Origin: Filimonas lacunae
GTDB lineage: Bacteria; Bacteroidota; Bacteroidia; Chitinophagales; Chitinophagaceae
Reading direction: 5' to 3'
DNA length: 64,000 nucleotides
Assembly (NCBI RefSeq): GCF_002355595.1
Contig: NZ_AP017422.1
Location: 5,460,823-5,524,822 of the forward strand
The notes beneath the pieces are model-generated. The model was given only the letters and a program-made list of their open reading frames with translations, was not told the origin of the DNA and did no database searches. The translations under genes were made by a program, and so were the position numbers. Below, one piece after another: positions 19,575 through 28,593 of the stretch (the first letter of the stretch is position 1; every line of letters begins with the position of its first letter).

Positions 19575-21038
19575 TTAATTCCACTCTAATTTAATATCAT
19601 CAATGGCCGTAGAAGCCCTGCTACCACTGCCTGTAGTGGCCGTAAGCGCCACAATGCGAATAGTTAATTTTTTGTTGCTATTTGCTACCGCTTCTGGCAA
19701 TACAACCTTTACTGCTGTGCTGGTAAAACTGTTTTTACCTGTTACCAACAACTCAGGTGTAGTAATAACAGGTGTGTATGTAGTAGGATAACTACCCTGT
19801 GCGTAATCTACCACCCATGTAGTAGCTCTTCCCGAAGCTGCATCCAGTGATTGCAACAGAAAACTGAGGGTGATGTTTTTACATTGCAAGGTATTATTAA
19901 CAGCCAGCACAAATGCTACTCCCTTATCTGTAGCGGACACCTGCCTGATGCCCAAGGCCCGGTTAACAGATGCCTGTTGTTGCGCCTGTGTGCTGTTCAC
20001 TGATAACCCTGTAGCAGAAGCATAATTTTTAAACCCACCGGTAGTAGCAGCCCAGGATGCTTTAGTAGCAGCAAAAGACGCTACAACACCAGAATCTATA
20101 GCAGTAACATCTGTATGCAAACTTATACCTGCCGGCCATATACTATCTAACCTGTTGCAATCAAATAACACGCTACCTGATCCCTTTAGTTGTATTCCCT
20201 GTTCGTAAGGCACGTCCTCTTCTACCGGCTGTACTTTATTACAACGCTCGCCCCTGCATTGTACATCGGCAGTATCTCTTATCATCAATTGCTTTGCACT
20301 GTTAAATACCGTATACACACCGGTAACACTTCCCCTGCCACGCGGCAGTGCTGCTGAAGCAAAGTTGGCATAGGCGCTGTTTCGCAGAGTGATTACGCTT
20401 TCTTCACAATTTTGCAGGGTAAAACTACCGGCCTGCCTGGTAACACTATTGGCATAAGTGGCCATGCTATCGGCCGCTGCAAATTGCACATCCTGCAATT
20501 GAATCAACCTGTTCTGGTATTCATCCTGTAAAGCAGTGGTAAGCTTATCAGCTGTTACAATAACAGGCGTTACGGTATTATGTAAATTACCCTTTATGAT
20601 GTACTTGCTGAGTAAGGGTGCTGCAATACCGGCAACGGCCAGATCGGAAGGATCACTTACATCTATACCTGCCCCTAACTGCATTAAACCCCGGTAATCG
20701 CCCAGTACCAACCCTTTTGCTTTAATAAAAAGCCTTCTGCCCAGCGGATAATCGTTATATAGCGCAGCCCGCGATAACACCAATGAAATGCCCCCTGTAG
20801 CATCTTCTATTACAATGCTTTTGTAAAAGTTGCCAGACCTGTCATCAGCAGTTACCACACCTGTAATGATGTAATCTTCCGTTATTGATTCAAATTTTCC
20901 TTTTACCGTGTGTAATGTTTTTAATTGTTTGATACTGATGTTGGCTGTGATGTCCGGATTTTCATAAGTTTCCGGTTTATCAAAAGGTTTATTGCAGGCC
21001 AGCATACACACGCAGGCCACCCATAGCTGATATTTCAT
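19575..21038 (-). CDS. DUF5689 lipoprotein
   Basis: Surface or periplasmic lipoprotein encoded 19 nt after the TonB receptor gene. Starting at 21038, MKYQLWVACVCMLACN gives a clean lipobox (Cys near 15); the upstream ATG at 21086 overlaps the receptor gene and hides the signal. The N-terminal half holds the DUF5689 region (ITEDYIITGVVTADDRSGNF, then IEDATGGISLVL), an OB-fold-like domain. The C-terminal ~200 residues form a beta-sandwich like the choice-of-anchor or carbohydrate-binding type modules. DUF5689 proteins are often seen with secreted nucleases; here an EEP-family gene lies just beyond the receptor. Confidence 0.8.
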   Translation of the reverse strand: MKYQLWVACVCMLACNKPFDKPETYENPDITANISIKQLKTLHTVKGKFESITEDYIITGVVTADDRSGNFYKSIVIEDATGGISLVLSRAALYNDYPLGRRLFIKAKGLVLGDYRGLMQLGAGIDVSDPSDLAVAGIAAPLLSKYIIKGNLHNTVTPVIVTADKLTTALQDEYQNRLIQLQDVQFAAADSMATYANSVTRQAGSFTLQNCEESVITLRNSAYANFASAALPRGRGSVTGVYTVFNSAKQLMIRDTADVQCRGERCNKVQPVEEDVPYEQGIQLKGSGSVLFDCNRLDSIWPAGISLHTDVTAIDSGVVASFAATKASWAATTGGFKNYASATGLSVNSTQAQQQASVNRALGIRQVSATDKGVAFVLAVNNTLQCKNITLSFLLQSLDAASGRATTWVVDYAQGSYPTTYTPVITTPELLVTGKNSFTSTAVKVVLPEAVANSNKKLTIRIVALTATTGSGSRASTAIDDIKLEWN

Positions 21039-21057
21039 TATCCTTGCTTTATGTGAA

Positions 21058-23553
21058 TTAATACCTGATTCCCAAACTGATGGCATAATTTACCCCCATG
21101 CCGTATAATAGTTTGGGAGGATATGTATTGCGGTTTTTAGTTTCGAAATCGAATCGCAACTGCTCATAAGCACCGGCCACTATACTACGGTTATTGAGCA
21201 GGTTGTTAATGCTGGCGTATAGGTTGTAGTAAGTGCTTTTTTTCTTTTTAGAAACCTTCCGGTAAGTATAGCCGGCAAACACATTTACGGTAGCTTGTGC
21301 AGGCCATTGCTGTTGTTGTATTATCTGCTGAAAAAGCGGTGTTGTATTGCTTACATTGTCTGTGGCCTGTGGCGTAAGCCGAAGAGGATTGGCTTCCAGC
21401 CATTGCATACGTGCGTAATTACCGGAAGCACTCACAAACCAGGCGTCCGGCGATCGATACATCAACGTGGCACTATATGCTTCCTGTGGGGAGTTTCCTA
21501 AGCGGTAGTTTTTACTGAACACAGTGGTTTTTTCCAGCACAGCAGCGCTGTTATCGGCCGTAACGGTAGCCTGTTGACGCTGGTGGTAATAATACCGGCC
21601 CACCGCAGCCACCATGCTAAGGGTAAGCGTTGGGGTTAGCTTTGCTTCTATACCCGTTTCTATACCAGCATACCATTTGCCAATATTGCTCAAAGCATAG
21701 TTTACAAAGTTTCTATACTCATCGTGATAAAAGCTAAGTACTTTAAGGCCATGCTGTGTTTGTGTAAGGTAAAACACAGTTTTCACAGATAACTTAGGTG
21801 CATTTAACTGATAACCCGCTTCGGCCAGTTGTATTATTTCTGCTGTTACTTTATCCTGCTGTGCACTGCTTGTGCGGGGCGATATATATACACTGTTGGC
21901 ATAAGGTGGTTTTACCCAATACCCTGCATGTACAAACGCATAATGTCTTCCAGTGAATTTCCAGGTAAGCCCCATTTTTCCGGCATACCCCATAAAGCTA
22001 TTTACCGGCGATGTACCAAAAGAACTGTATGGAAACAGCCCGTTGCGCATATAGCCTATACGATAAAACTGTGCAGAGGATACCGTTCCGGCAACAAACA
22101 CATCGGCATGGGCCAATGAATAGTTACACTGCAGCCAGGCAGCAGCATTAGTCATTACTACATCGTAATGGTACCCAAACAATCCTCCCTTTGTCACCAG
22201 GCGGTTGGGATGGTATAAGTCGTTTTGTAAGGCTTCTTTATTATCCGGCTCCTCCCTTTCGGCAAATTGATTCACATCCACAAACCAATCACCTCCTAAC
22301 AGGTCTTCTACTTTTTTATAGTACCGGTTTCGTTGCCATTGATACAATACACCGGCAGTTACAGATACATGTGTCCATGGTTGTATATTAAGGGTGCTGC
22401 TGATGGCCACCTGCTTTACCTGTGTTATACGCTGCTGCAGGATATAGCTGGAACGTAAGCCTGTTACACTATTACCGGCTATACCATTGGCATCGGAGAT
22501 GGTGGTTACATTGCTATTGTTGACATTGTACAATCGATCCCAGTTAATCTGGCTGACAGAAGAATGGGAAGCCGACCAGGCTTGGGTAAGCTGGTCTTTC
22601 TGCGCCTGGTTATCGACATAATCGGGCAGGTAACGATAGTAATCGGGCCTGGGATCTGCTGCATTATACCAATCCAGCCCCGATACGCTTCTGGCGCCTG
22701 CTGTATAACCTATAGTAGTGATAAGCGTAGTATGTGACGCAGGATGAAAATCGTGTGTAAACAACACTTGTGGCTGATGAACATTACTGATGTTACTATT
22801 ACGCTTACGACCATCCTGGTAACCCCAGTAAGGGTTGTACCATGGATTACCTGTTAATTGAATAGTTTGCTGCACTGCAGCAGCCTGCATACCGCTTCGG
22901 GTGGTGGCGCCTGCCAGTACCAAACTCAACAGATGATGGCTACCTGCCTTTTTATCGATAGCCATAAAATAACTGTTACTGTTGTAAGATGTACCAGGCG
23001 CATATCCTTCAGCAGCCCATCTCCTGCTTAGTGAAAAGGCAATAGCCCACCCTTTGGAATTGTATCCCGAAGCATAACTATAAGACAGGCGATGTGTGTA
23101 TTGCCTGTTACTGAAAGCATAAGTAATATTGGTTTGTTTACGTTGTTTGCCTGCACGCACATCCATCTGCGTATTTCCGCCGGGCGCCCCAAAGGCAAAG
23201 GTGGCATTGCGTAAGCCGGCAACTCCTTCCCGGTTACGCATTACATCATTTAAACCACTCCACGATGCCCACCAGGTGTTACCATTTTCCAGGCTTTGCA
23301 CAGGAAGCCCGTTCACATATGTGCCATACATATCTGTACCATATCCTCTTTGCCTGAACCGGAAAGCATTGAATTGAAATGCAAGCGTGTTACTGATATT
23401 ATCACGGGATGCCGTAAGCAAAGAGGCTATAAATGTGGTGTTCTCTTCACTTTGCAATAGCGCATCCATAGTAATCAGCCGAATACTATCCTGTGCGGAA
23501 AGACGCACATGTAACAGCAGGAAAATACATGCAAATTTTGCAGATGTTTTCAT
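21058..23553 (-). CDS. TonB-dependent outer-membrane receptor (non-SusC type)
   Basis: Energised importer of about 831 aa. Starting at 23553 gives the signal peptide MKTSAKFACIFLLLHVRLSA; an ATG 13 codons earlier is less likely. It lacks the CarboxypepD_reg domain of SusC; the mature protein goes straight to a plug-like region with an RQRGYGTDMYGTYVNGLPV segment and AGLRNATFAFGAPGGNTQMD. The rest is a 22-strand-type barrel ending GMGVNYAISLGIRY. Its gene order with DUF5689 and the divergent EEP gene suggests uptake of a product released by that hydrolase (inference). Confidence 0.85.
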   Translation of the reverse strand: MKTSAKFACIFLLLHVRLSAQDSIRLITMDALLQSEENTTFIASLLTASRDNISNTLAFQFNAFRFRQRGYGTDMYGTYVNGLPVQSLENGNTWWASWSGLNDVMRNREGVAGLRNATFAFGAPGGNTQMDVRAGKQRKQTNITYAFSNRQYTHRLSYSYASGYNSKGWAIAFSLSRRWAAEGYAPGTSYNSNSYFMAIDKKAGSHHLLSLVLAGATTRSGMQAAAVQQTIQLTGNPWYNPYWGYQDGRKRNSNISNVHQPQVLFTHDFHPASHTTLITTIGYTAGARSVSGLDWYNAADPRPDYYRYLPDYVDNQAQKDQLTQAWSASHSSVSQINWDRLYNVNNSNVTTISDANGIAGNSVTGLRSSYILQQRITQVKQVAISSTLNIQPWTHVSVTAGVLYQWQRNRYYKKVEDLLGGDWFVDVNQFAEREEPDNKEALQNDLYHPNRLVTKGGLFGYHYDVVMTNAAAWLQCNYSLAHADVFVAGTVSSAQFYRIGYMRNGLFPYSSFGTSPVNSFMGYAGKMGLTWKFTGRHYAFVHAGYWVKPPYANSVYISPRTSSAQQDKVTAEIIQLAEAGYQLNAPKLSVKTVFYLTQTQHGLKVLSFYHDEYRNFVNYALSNIGKWYAGIETGIEAKLTPTLTLSMVAAVGRYYYHQRQQATVTADNSAAVLEKTTVFSKNYRLGNSPQEAYSATLMYRSPDAWFVSASGNYARMQWLEANPLRLTPQATDNVSNTTPLFQQIIQQQQWPAQATVNVFAGYTYRKVSKKKKSTYYNLYASINNLLNNRSIVAGAYEQLRFDFETKNRNTYPPKLLYGMGVNYAISLGIRY

Positions 23554-23632
23554 AGCATTAGTAATTGGTTGGCGCAAATGTGTAGTCTCCATTTTAATCT
23601 GCCAATTAAAATTTACATCTTATTTTACATAA

Positions 23633-24757
23633 ATGATTATTAAAAAACATCATATAGTATGCATTTGCTGGCTATTCAGCGCATACATATATATTTATTA
23701 CAATAAATCATCCGCACAAACAAAATATAAAATAGCAATTGCTGCTTTTTATAACTGTGAAAATTTTTATGATACATTGAACGATCTGCTTACGAATGAT
23801 GACGATTTTTTGCCAGGAAGCGAACGTCACTACAATACAGAAGCTTATCGTTGCAAGCTCAACAATCTGGCACGTGTCATTGCAGCAATAGGTACAGAAG
23901 CCAATCCGGACGGGCCGGCCATACTCGGCCTGGCAGAAGTGGAGAACAAAGCTGTGCTGGAAGATATCATAACACATCCTTTGCTGCAACAACGCCACTA
24001 TCGCATTATTCATTATAACAGTAAAGATGCGCGTGGTGTAGATGTGGCGCTATTATACAACCCGGTGTATTTTATACCAGACAGCAGCGGTAGCCTGCCT
24101 GTGCTGATTAAAGGCACTGCTGCCCGTGCTAAAGACAAACAGGAAACAACCTCAGAAGATGTAGCGGAAGATAATTTCTATTATCATTCCAGGGATATAT
24201 TATGGGTAAAGGGCAAGCTGGATGGGGAAGCCGTGCATATATATGTAAATCACTGGCCCAGCAGATTAGGAGGAGAAGCCCGCACCGCCTCGGCCCGCAG
24301 AACAGCCGCCTTGTTATGCAAACATCATAGCGATTCCCTTTCTAAAAAATATCCGCAGGCAAAAGTATTGGTGATGGGAGATTTTAACGATGATCCCGTA
24401 AGCCCGAGTATAGCGCGTTATTTACAAGCCCATGCTGATGCAGACACTATACACCCGGCAAGATTATATAATCCCTGGGTTCGTAACTATAAAAAGGGGG
24501 ATGGCACACTGGCCTTCAGAGATGCGTGGGGGCTTTTTGACCAGGTGATTATCAGCAGTAACTGGCTATTGCAGCAAACTGATTTTTATTTTTATGCAGC
24601 CCATGTATTTAAAAAGGAATTTATGCAGGAAAACAAAGGGCGGTACAAGGGGTATCCTAAACGTTTCTGGGATGGCATACAGGCAAGCGGGGGATTTAGC
24701 GATCATTTTCCGGTATACATCATCCTATTAAAAAAGGCAGCCAGTCAGCTGCCTTAA
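23633..24757 (+). CDS. secreted EEP-family nuclease/phosphatase
   Basis: Exported Mg-dependent hydrolase of about 374 aa. The hydrophobic N-terminus (HIVCICWLFSAYIYIYY, cut near KSSAQ) fits a signal peptide. Catalytic landmarks: AFYNCENFYDT, GLAEVENKAVLED with the metal Glu, HYNSKDARGVDVALLY, VNHWPSRLGGE, MGDFNDDP and SDHFPVYI. The NCENFYDT start is typical of Bacteroidota endonuclease/exonuclease/phosphatase proteins annotated as nucleases. It is divergent from the TonB receptor by 79 nt, so the three genes may form one scavenging locus. Confidence 0.88.
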   Translation: MIIKKHHIVCICWLFSAYIYIYYNKSSAQTKYKIAIAAFYNCENFYDTLNDLLTNDDDFLPGSERHYNTEAYRCKLNNLARVIAAIGTEANPDGPAILGLAEVENKAVLEDIITHPLLQQRHYRIIHYNSKDARGVDVALLYNPVYFIPDSSGSLPVLIKGTAARAKDKQETTSEDVAEDNFYYHSRDILWVKGKLDGEAVHIYVNHWPSRLGGEARTASARRTAALLCKHHSDSLSKKYPQAKVLVMGDFNDDPVSPSIARYLQAHADADTIHPARLYNPWVRNYKKGDGTLAFRDAWGLFDQVIISSNWLLQQTDFYFYAAHVFKKEFMQENKGRYKGYPKRFWDGIQASGGFSDHFPVYIILLKKAASQLP

Positions 24758-25116
24758 AAAGTAGAAGCAGAAAACTGCTGCCGTAATAATGCTACATCTT
24801 CCGGTGTGGGAATAGTATTATACACCAGGATGGGTATATGATGGTTATCACTGCTGCTTCGCATGTTCTTTATATAATGGATATATTCCGTTCCTCTGCC
24901 CAGCCCCAGCAATATAATCAGATGCGGCACCTGCCTATTCATTAATGCAGACAGGTCAGCCAAAGCTTCTGTAACTTCTATAGTGGCGTCGGGCCAACAT
25001 ACGGCAAGAACAGTAGCCACCTCCTGCCACTGGCTACAGTGGTTGTGCAGTAACACAATAAGTTTATCTGAATGTTCCATTGGTGGCCCGTAAGGCTTGT
25101 TTGTAAATGTACACAT
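24754..25116 (-). CDS. degenerate receiver-domain protein
   Basis: Not a confident family match. The pattern of hydrophobic strands follows a CheY-like receiver: strand 1 SDKLIVLLHNH, strand 3 PHLIILLGLG, strand 4 NHHIPILVYNT, then PTPEDVALLRQQ. The acidic pair is HN, and the phospho-acceptor position is Gly, so it could not be phosphorylated in the normal way. The start may be 25116 (MCTF) or 25080 (MEHS). It is divergent from an intact receiver gene 100 nt away, which supports the idea of a pseudo-receiver partner. Its stop overlaps that of the EEP gene. Confidence 0.55.
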   Translation of the reverse strand: MCTFTNKPYGPPMEHSDKLIVLLHNHCSQWQEVATVLAVCWPDATIEVTEALADLSALMNRQVPHLIILLGLGRGTEYIHYIKNMRSSSDNHHIPILVYNTIPTPEDVALLRQQFSASTF

Positions 25117-25215
25117 AGTTGTATGATTTTTTTTAATATTTTGCGTTCTTGTCATTTAATAGCTCAATGAGTTACTTTTGATGAGCGATACCGAATAGCA
25201 AAAAAATAATCACTT

Positions 25216-25665
25216 ATGAATGCTTTACATGAAGATCCTACCCACGTGATGCTGGCCGACGATGATGACGATGATTATTTTGTATTTTCATTGGCCATTC
25301 ATGAGCTTTCTTTTGCGGTATTGCTAACAAGGGCAGAAAATGGCGACATGTTGATGAAATTGCTGGAAGAAAAACATCCGGACATACTTTTCCTGGACAT
25401 GTTGATGCCATGCAAGTCGGGCCATCAATGTTTAAAGGAAATAAGGGCCAACAGTAAATACGACTCCCTTCCCATTATTGTATATTCCTCCCTTCAGGAT
25501 TTAAACAATATTGAATTTTGCTACCGGGAAGGCTCTAATCTTTACGCTATTAAACCTTCTTCCCTCCCTGAGCTGAAGAATGTTTTAGAAAGGATTTTTT
25601 CCATTGACTGGAAAAAGATGCTGTATTTTCCACCTATGTCACAATTTGTAATTAATCCTGCTTAG
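25216..25665 (+). CDS. single-domain response regulator (receiver only)
   Basis: CheY-like receiver of 149 aa without an output domain. Seen: the acidic cluster ADDDDDDYFVFSLAI, the phospho-acceptor Asp in ILFLDMLMPCKSG, the switch Ser region IIVYSSLQDLNN, and the conserved Lys in YAIKPSSLPEL. This subtype is often paired with hybrid or PAS kinases in Bacteroidota; no kinase is adjacent here. It is divergent from the degenerate receiver gene and overlaps the 3' end of the small gene on the other strand by 14 nt. Confidence 0.9.
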   Translation: MNALHEDPTHVMLADDDDDDYFVFSLAIHELSFAVLLTRAENGDMLMKLLEEKHPDILFLDMLMPCKSGHQCLKEIRANSKYDSLPIIVYSSLQDLNNIEFCYREGSNLYAIKPSSLPELKNVLERIFSIDWKKMLYFPPMSQFVINPA

Positions 25666-25864
25666 TATTTTTATTACTGCTGCTGCTGATAAACTCATCC
25701 TGCTCTTTATAGGGCTTATCTTCTTTATTTTCCCGTGTAATGGGGTCTTTATCAGCCAGAATAGAACTGTCTGGCTGTCCTTCCCTTACTTTAAAGGAAT
25801 CGGGCGATTGTTGAGCAACGTTTTTTAAATCGTTTTCTGTAGCGGGATTGGTATTCTTTTTCAT
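25652..25864 (-). CDS. small hydrophilic hypothetical protein
   Basis: 70 aa, rich in Asp, Glu, Lys, Asn and Ser, with no signal peptide, membrane segment or recognisable domain; probably unfolded in isolation. It runs from MKKNTNPATENDLKN to a Ser/Asn/Lys-rich tail. Similar short charged proteins are common in this phylum, but I cannot name a family. Weak support: plausible codons and an open frame on its own side of a convergent gap. Confidence 0.5.
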   Translation of the reverse strand: MKKNTNPATENDLKNVAQQSPDSFKVREGQPDSSILADKDPITRENKEDKPYKEQDEFISSSSNKNTKQD

Positions 25865-25993
25865 AGTGTAGGTTTTCTATATCTTACTTATGCAAGAACA
25901 ATACCAGCAGCAGAAAAGAGAAAGAGGAATATGTTAAAGTAATCCTAGACTTAACCTATTGAAAATCAACTTATTTCTGATTTTAGAAATGCT

Positions 25994-26024
25994 TTTGAAT
26001 TTCGATAGGGAATTCATACCTTTG
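25994..26024 (+). promoter_or_regulatory. promoter of the rpsF-rpsR operon
   Basis: TTTG at 25994-25997, 19 bases, TACCTTTG at 26017-26024: a full match to the Bacteroidota TTTG-N19-TAnnTTTG promoter. Transcription would begin near 26028, giving a leader of about 32 nt before rpsF, too short for the S6:S18 RNA control element known from other bacteria. Confidence 0.8.
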
Positions 26025-26060
26025 CAGCCCAAATTATTTAATTAATCAAAATTCAGGGTA

Positions 26061-26414
26061 ATGAACAATTACGAATTGATGGTGATTTTTACCCCTGTGC
26101 TTTCTGAGGACGAGTTCAAAGCTACTCAGAAAAAGTACGCTGATTTCATCAAAGAAAACGGCGGAAACGTAGCGCACAGTAACCCTTGGGGGTTAAAATC
26201 ACTGGCGTATCCTATCCAGAAGAAGACCACTGGTATTTACTGGGTACTGGAGTATTCTGCGCCATCCGACTTCAATGAGAAGTTTAAAATCCAGATGTTA
26301 CGCGATGAGCAAATCATGCGTTTCATGGTAACTGCACTCGATAAATACGCCGTCGAGTACAACACAAGGAAAAGAAGTGGTGTATCTACCGGAACCGAAA
26401 AAGTGGAGGGTTAA
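26061..26414 (+). CDS. rpsF: 30S ribosomal protein S6
   Basis: Small-subunit protein that binds 16S rRNA together with S18. The opening [19 protein letters not shown] and the block [21 protein letters not shown] are typical, and the tail is short and slightly basic. 117 aa. The gene starts an operon with rpsR 5 nt downstream. Confidence 0.97.
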   Translation: MNNYELMVIFTPVLSEDEFKATQKKYADFIKENGGNVAHSNPWGLKSLAYPIQKKTTGIYWVLEYSAPSDFNEKFKIQMLRDEQIMRFMVTALDKYAVEYNTRKRSGVSTGTEKVEG

Positions 26415-26419
26415 TTACC

Positions 26420-26686
26420 ATGGCAAAAGCAAATGAAATTAAGTACCTGACCGCTATTAAGCAAGAGAAGCCTAAGAAGAAATTCTGTCGTTTCAAGAAA
26501 TACGGTATTAAGTACATCGACTACAAAGACGTTGAGTTTTTAAAGAAGTTTGTAAACGAGCAAGGTAAAATTTTACCACGCCGTTTAACTGGTAACTCTT
26601 TGAAGTATCAGCGTAAAGTGGGTGAAGCTATTAAAAAAGCACGCCAAATGGCTCTGTTACCATACGTAACCGATCTGTTGAAATAG
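26420..26686 (+). CDS. rpsR: 30S ribosomal protein S18
   Basis: Binds S6 on the platform of the 30S subunit. Landmarks: [19 protein letters not shown], then [20 protein letters not shown] and a basic C-terminal helix. 88 aa. Only one Cys in the N-terminal block, so no zinc ribbon. A strong hairpin follows at once. Confidence 0.97.
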   Translation: MAKANEIKYLTAIKQEKPKKKFCRFKKYGIKYIDYKDVEFLKKFVNEQGKILPRRLTGNSLKYQRKVGEAIKKARQMALLPYVTDLLK

Positions 26687-26694
26687 AATTGTAG

Positions 26695-26726
26695 AAAAAT
26701 CAACAATCACCCGATTGTTGATTTTT
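26695..26726 (+). terminator. terminator between rpsR and rplI
   Basis: Perfect 14-bp stem AAAAATCAACAATC / GATTGTTGATTTTT with loop ACCC, starting 9 nt after the rpsR stop. The T-run is the arm itself (five Ts). It would separate rplI, which starts 104 nt later, from the S6-S18 transcript, or act as a partial terminator. Confidence 0.8.
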
Positions 26727-26830
26727 CATTTATCTAGTAACCATTCCCTAATCCTGCCGCAATGCAGGAGACAGTCTGAATCAATTTTGAAAGAAATGAT
26801 TGGGCTCTTTGGGATACTAAAAAAAGTAAC

Positions 26831-27277
26831 ATGCAAGTAATTTTAATTCAAGACGTAGACAACCTGGGCGGTAGCAGCGAACTGGTAACTGTGAAAAACG
26901 GTTATGCACGTAACTACCTGATTCCTCAGAAATTCGCTATCGAAGCAACTCCTTCTAACCTGAAACAATTGGAAGAGAAGTTGAAAGTGAAAGCGAAGAA
27001 AGAAGCAGCTATGCTGGCTGAGATTAACAAAGTAATTGGTAAACTGAAAGAATCTGCTGTTAAAGTAGGTGCTAAAACAGGTACCAGTGGTAAAATCTTC
27101 GGTAGCGTTACTTCTTTACAAATTGCACGCGCTATCCGTGACCAAAAAGGTTACGAAATCGACCGCAAGCGTATTTCTATCGTTGACGAAGTAAAAGAAT
27201 TAGGCACTTACAAAGCTTCTATCGATTTTGGCAACGGTAACGTTACTGAAATGGAGTTTGAAGTAATAGGTGAATAA
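26831..27277 (+). CDS. rplI: 50S ribosomal protein L9
   Basis: Large-subunit protein with an N-terminal rRNA-binding domain (MQVILIQDVDNLGGSSELVT, then NGYARNYLIPQKFA), a central helix rich in Lys/Glu (about 45-75), and a C-terminal domain with KIFGSVTSLQIARAI and the final strand. 148 aa. The usual S6-S18-L9 order is kept, but a strong hairpin divides it from rpsR. No clear -7 box was seen in the gap. Confidence 0.97.
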   Translation: MQVILIQDVDNLGGSSELVTVKNGYARNYLIPQKFAIEATPSNLKQLEEKLKVKAKKEAAMLAEINKVIGKLKESAVKVGAKTGTSGKIFGSVTSLQIARAIRDQKGYEIDRKRISIVDEVKELGTYKASIDFGNGNVTEMEFEVIGE

Positions 27278-27299
27278 TTGTTTACCAATAGCATTTAGT

Positions 27300-27328
27300 A
27301 AAAGCCATCCCTGAAACGGATGGCTTTT
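27300..27328 (+). terminator. terminator after rplI
   Basis: Perfect 11-bp stem AAAAGCCATCC / GGATGGCTTTT, loop CTGAAAC, 22 nt past the rplI stop. Confidence 0.85.
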
Positions 27329-27360
27329 ATGTTGAAAAGAAGTTGTAATTTTTGCACCGA

Positions 27361-28467
27361 ATGGGCAACCTCAATTATAAGCATTTTACCCTGGGCGTTG
27401 AAGAGGAATACATGGTTATGGACCCTCAAACGTATGAGCTCAAAAGCCATGAGCAGAAGATTGTTACGGAAGGACACAAACTGATTAAGGATAAGATTAA
27501 AGCAGAAATGCACCAGGCAGTAGTGGAAGTGGGCACGGATATCTGCGCCGACATAGACGAAGCCTGGCACGATGTAGCTAACCTGCGCAAAACCGTATCG
27601 GAAGTGGCCGGCGATTTAGGTTATTACCTGGGTGCCAGCGGCACCCACCCTTTCAGTCACTGGGAAAGCCAGCTAATTACCGATCATATACGTTATAGCC
27701 AGATTGTAAACGAGTTGCAGGAAGCTGCCCGTAGCAATCTCATTTTTGGCCTGCATGTGCATGTGGGCATGGAAGACCGTAAAATGGCCATTCACATTGC
27801 CAATTCGGCCCGTTATTTCCTGCCGCACGTATATGCGCTTAGCGTAAATTCTCCCTTCTGGGAAGGACGCACTACAGGCTATAAATCGTACCGCACCAAA
27901 ATATTCGACAAATTTCCCCGCACCGGCATACCTGATTTTTTTGAAAGCATGGAAGCATACGAAAGCTATGTAAACCTGCTGATTAAAACCAACTGTATTG
28001 ACAATGCCAAGAAGGTATGGTGGGACCTGCGTGTTCACCCGTTTTTTAATACAGTAGAGTTTAGAATTTGCGATGTGCCGATGACGGTGGAAGAAACCAT
28101 TGCTATTACAGCTTTATTCCAGGCTATTTGCGCCAAATTATACAAACTACGAAGCCAGAATCTTAACTTTAATATGTATCACCGTTCGCTGATCAACGAG
28201 AACAAATGGCGGGCAAGCCGTTATGGCATTGACGGCGATTTGATTGATTTTGGTAAGGAGCAGGAGGTGAATACAAGGGTTTTGATAGCCGAACTACTGG
28301 ATTTTACCGACGACGTGCTGGACCACCTGGGTAGCCGGCATGCTATTGCTTATGTAAACCGGATTTTAGAACAGGGAACAGGCGCCGACCGGCAACTGGC
28401 AGTATACCATCAAACCCAAAGTCTTACCGCTGTAACTGACTACATTCATAAACAGTTTTTAGTGTAA
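27361..28467 (+). CDS. YbdK-type carboxylate-amine ligase (glutamate-cysteine ligase family 2)
   Basis: Cytosolic ATP-dependent ligase of the GCS2 family; E. coli YbdK has weak glutamate-cysteine ligase activity, so the real product is open. Landmarks: FTLGVEEEYMVMDPQTYEL at the N-terminus, VGTDICADIDEAW, GLHVHVGMEDRK, PFWEGRTTGYKSYRT, and the FRICDVPMTVEETIA block. I start at the ATG at 27361 (368 aa); a TTG three codons upstream is less likely. A TAATTTTTG stretch just before the start is a near match to the -7 box. Stand-alone gene. Confidence 0.88.
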   Translation: MGNLNYKHFTLGVEEEYMVMDPQTYELKSHEQKIVTEGHKLIKDKIKAEMHQAVVEVGTDICADIDEAWHDVANLRKTVSEVAGDLGYYLGASGTHPFSHWESQLITDHIRYSQIVNELQEAARSNLIFGLHVHVGMEDRKMAIHIANSARYFLPHVYALSVNSPFWEGRTTGYKSYRTKIFDKFPRTGIPDFFESMEAYESYVNLLIKTNCIDNAKKVWWDLRVHPFFNTVEFRICDVPMTVEETIAITALFQAICAKLYKLRSQNLNFNMYHRSLINENKWRASRYGIDGDLIDFGKEQEVNTRVLIAELLDFTDDVLDHLGSRHAIAYVNRILEQGTGADRQLAVYHQTQSLTAVTDYIHKQFLV

Positions 28468-28475
28468 GTGGTAGA

Positions 28476-28483
28476 TAATTTTG
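28476..28483 (+). promoter_or_regulatory. -7 box upstream of the ECF sigma gene
   Basis: TAATTTTG fits TAnnTTTG and lies 110 nt before the sigma start codon. The -33 region is weak. No second, divergent box that would mark autoregulation was recognised. Confidence 0.35.
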
Positions 28484-28593
28484 ACGATTGTAGCGACATT
28501 TATGGCTTATGCAGCAATTTCCACCCGGAAGGAGCAGCATAAGGCTACTTTTAGGTATCTATTATTATAAGGTGCGTAAAACAGTACTGCCTG

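Noticed and set aside
25998-26060. S6:S18-binding RNA leader before rpsF
   Set aside because: The predicted transcript leader is only about 32 nt, too short for the known fold.
27295-27570. Minus-strand frame over the start of the YbdK-type gene
   Set aside because: It is antisense to well-supported coding sequence and crosses the rplI terminator; a shadow of the real gene.
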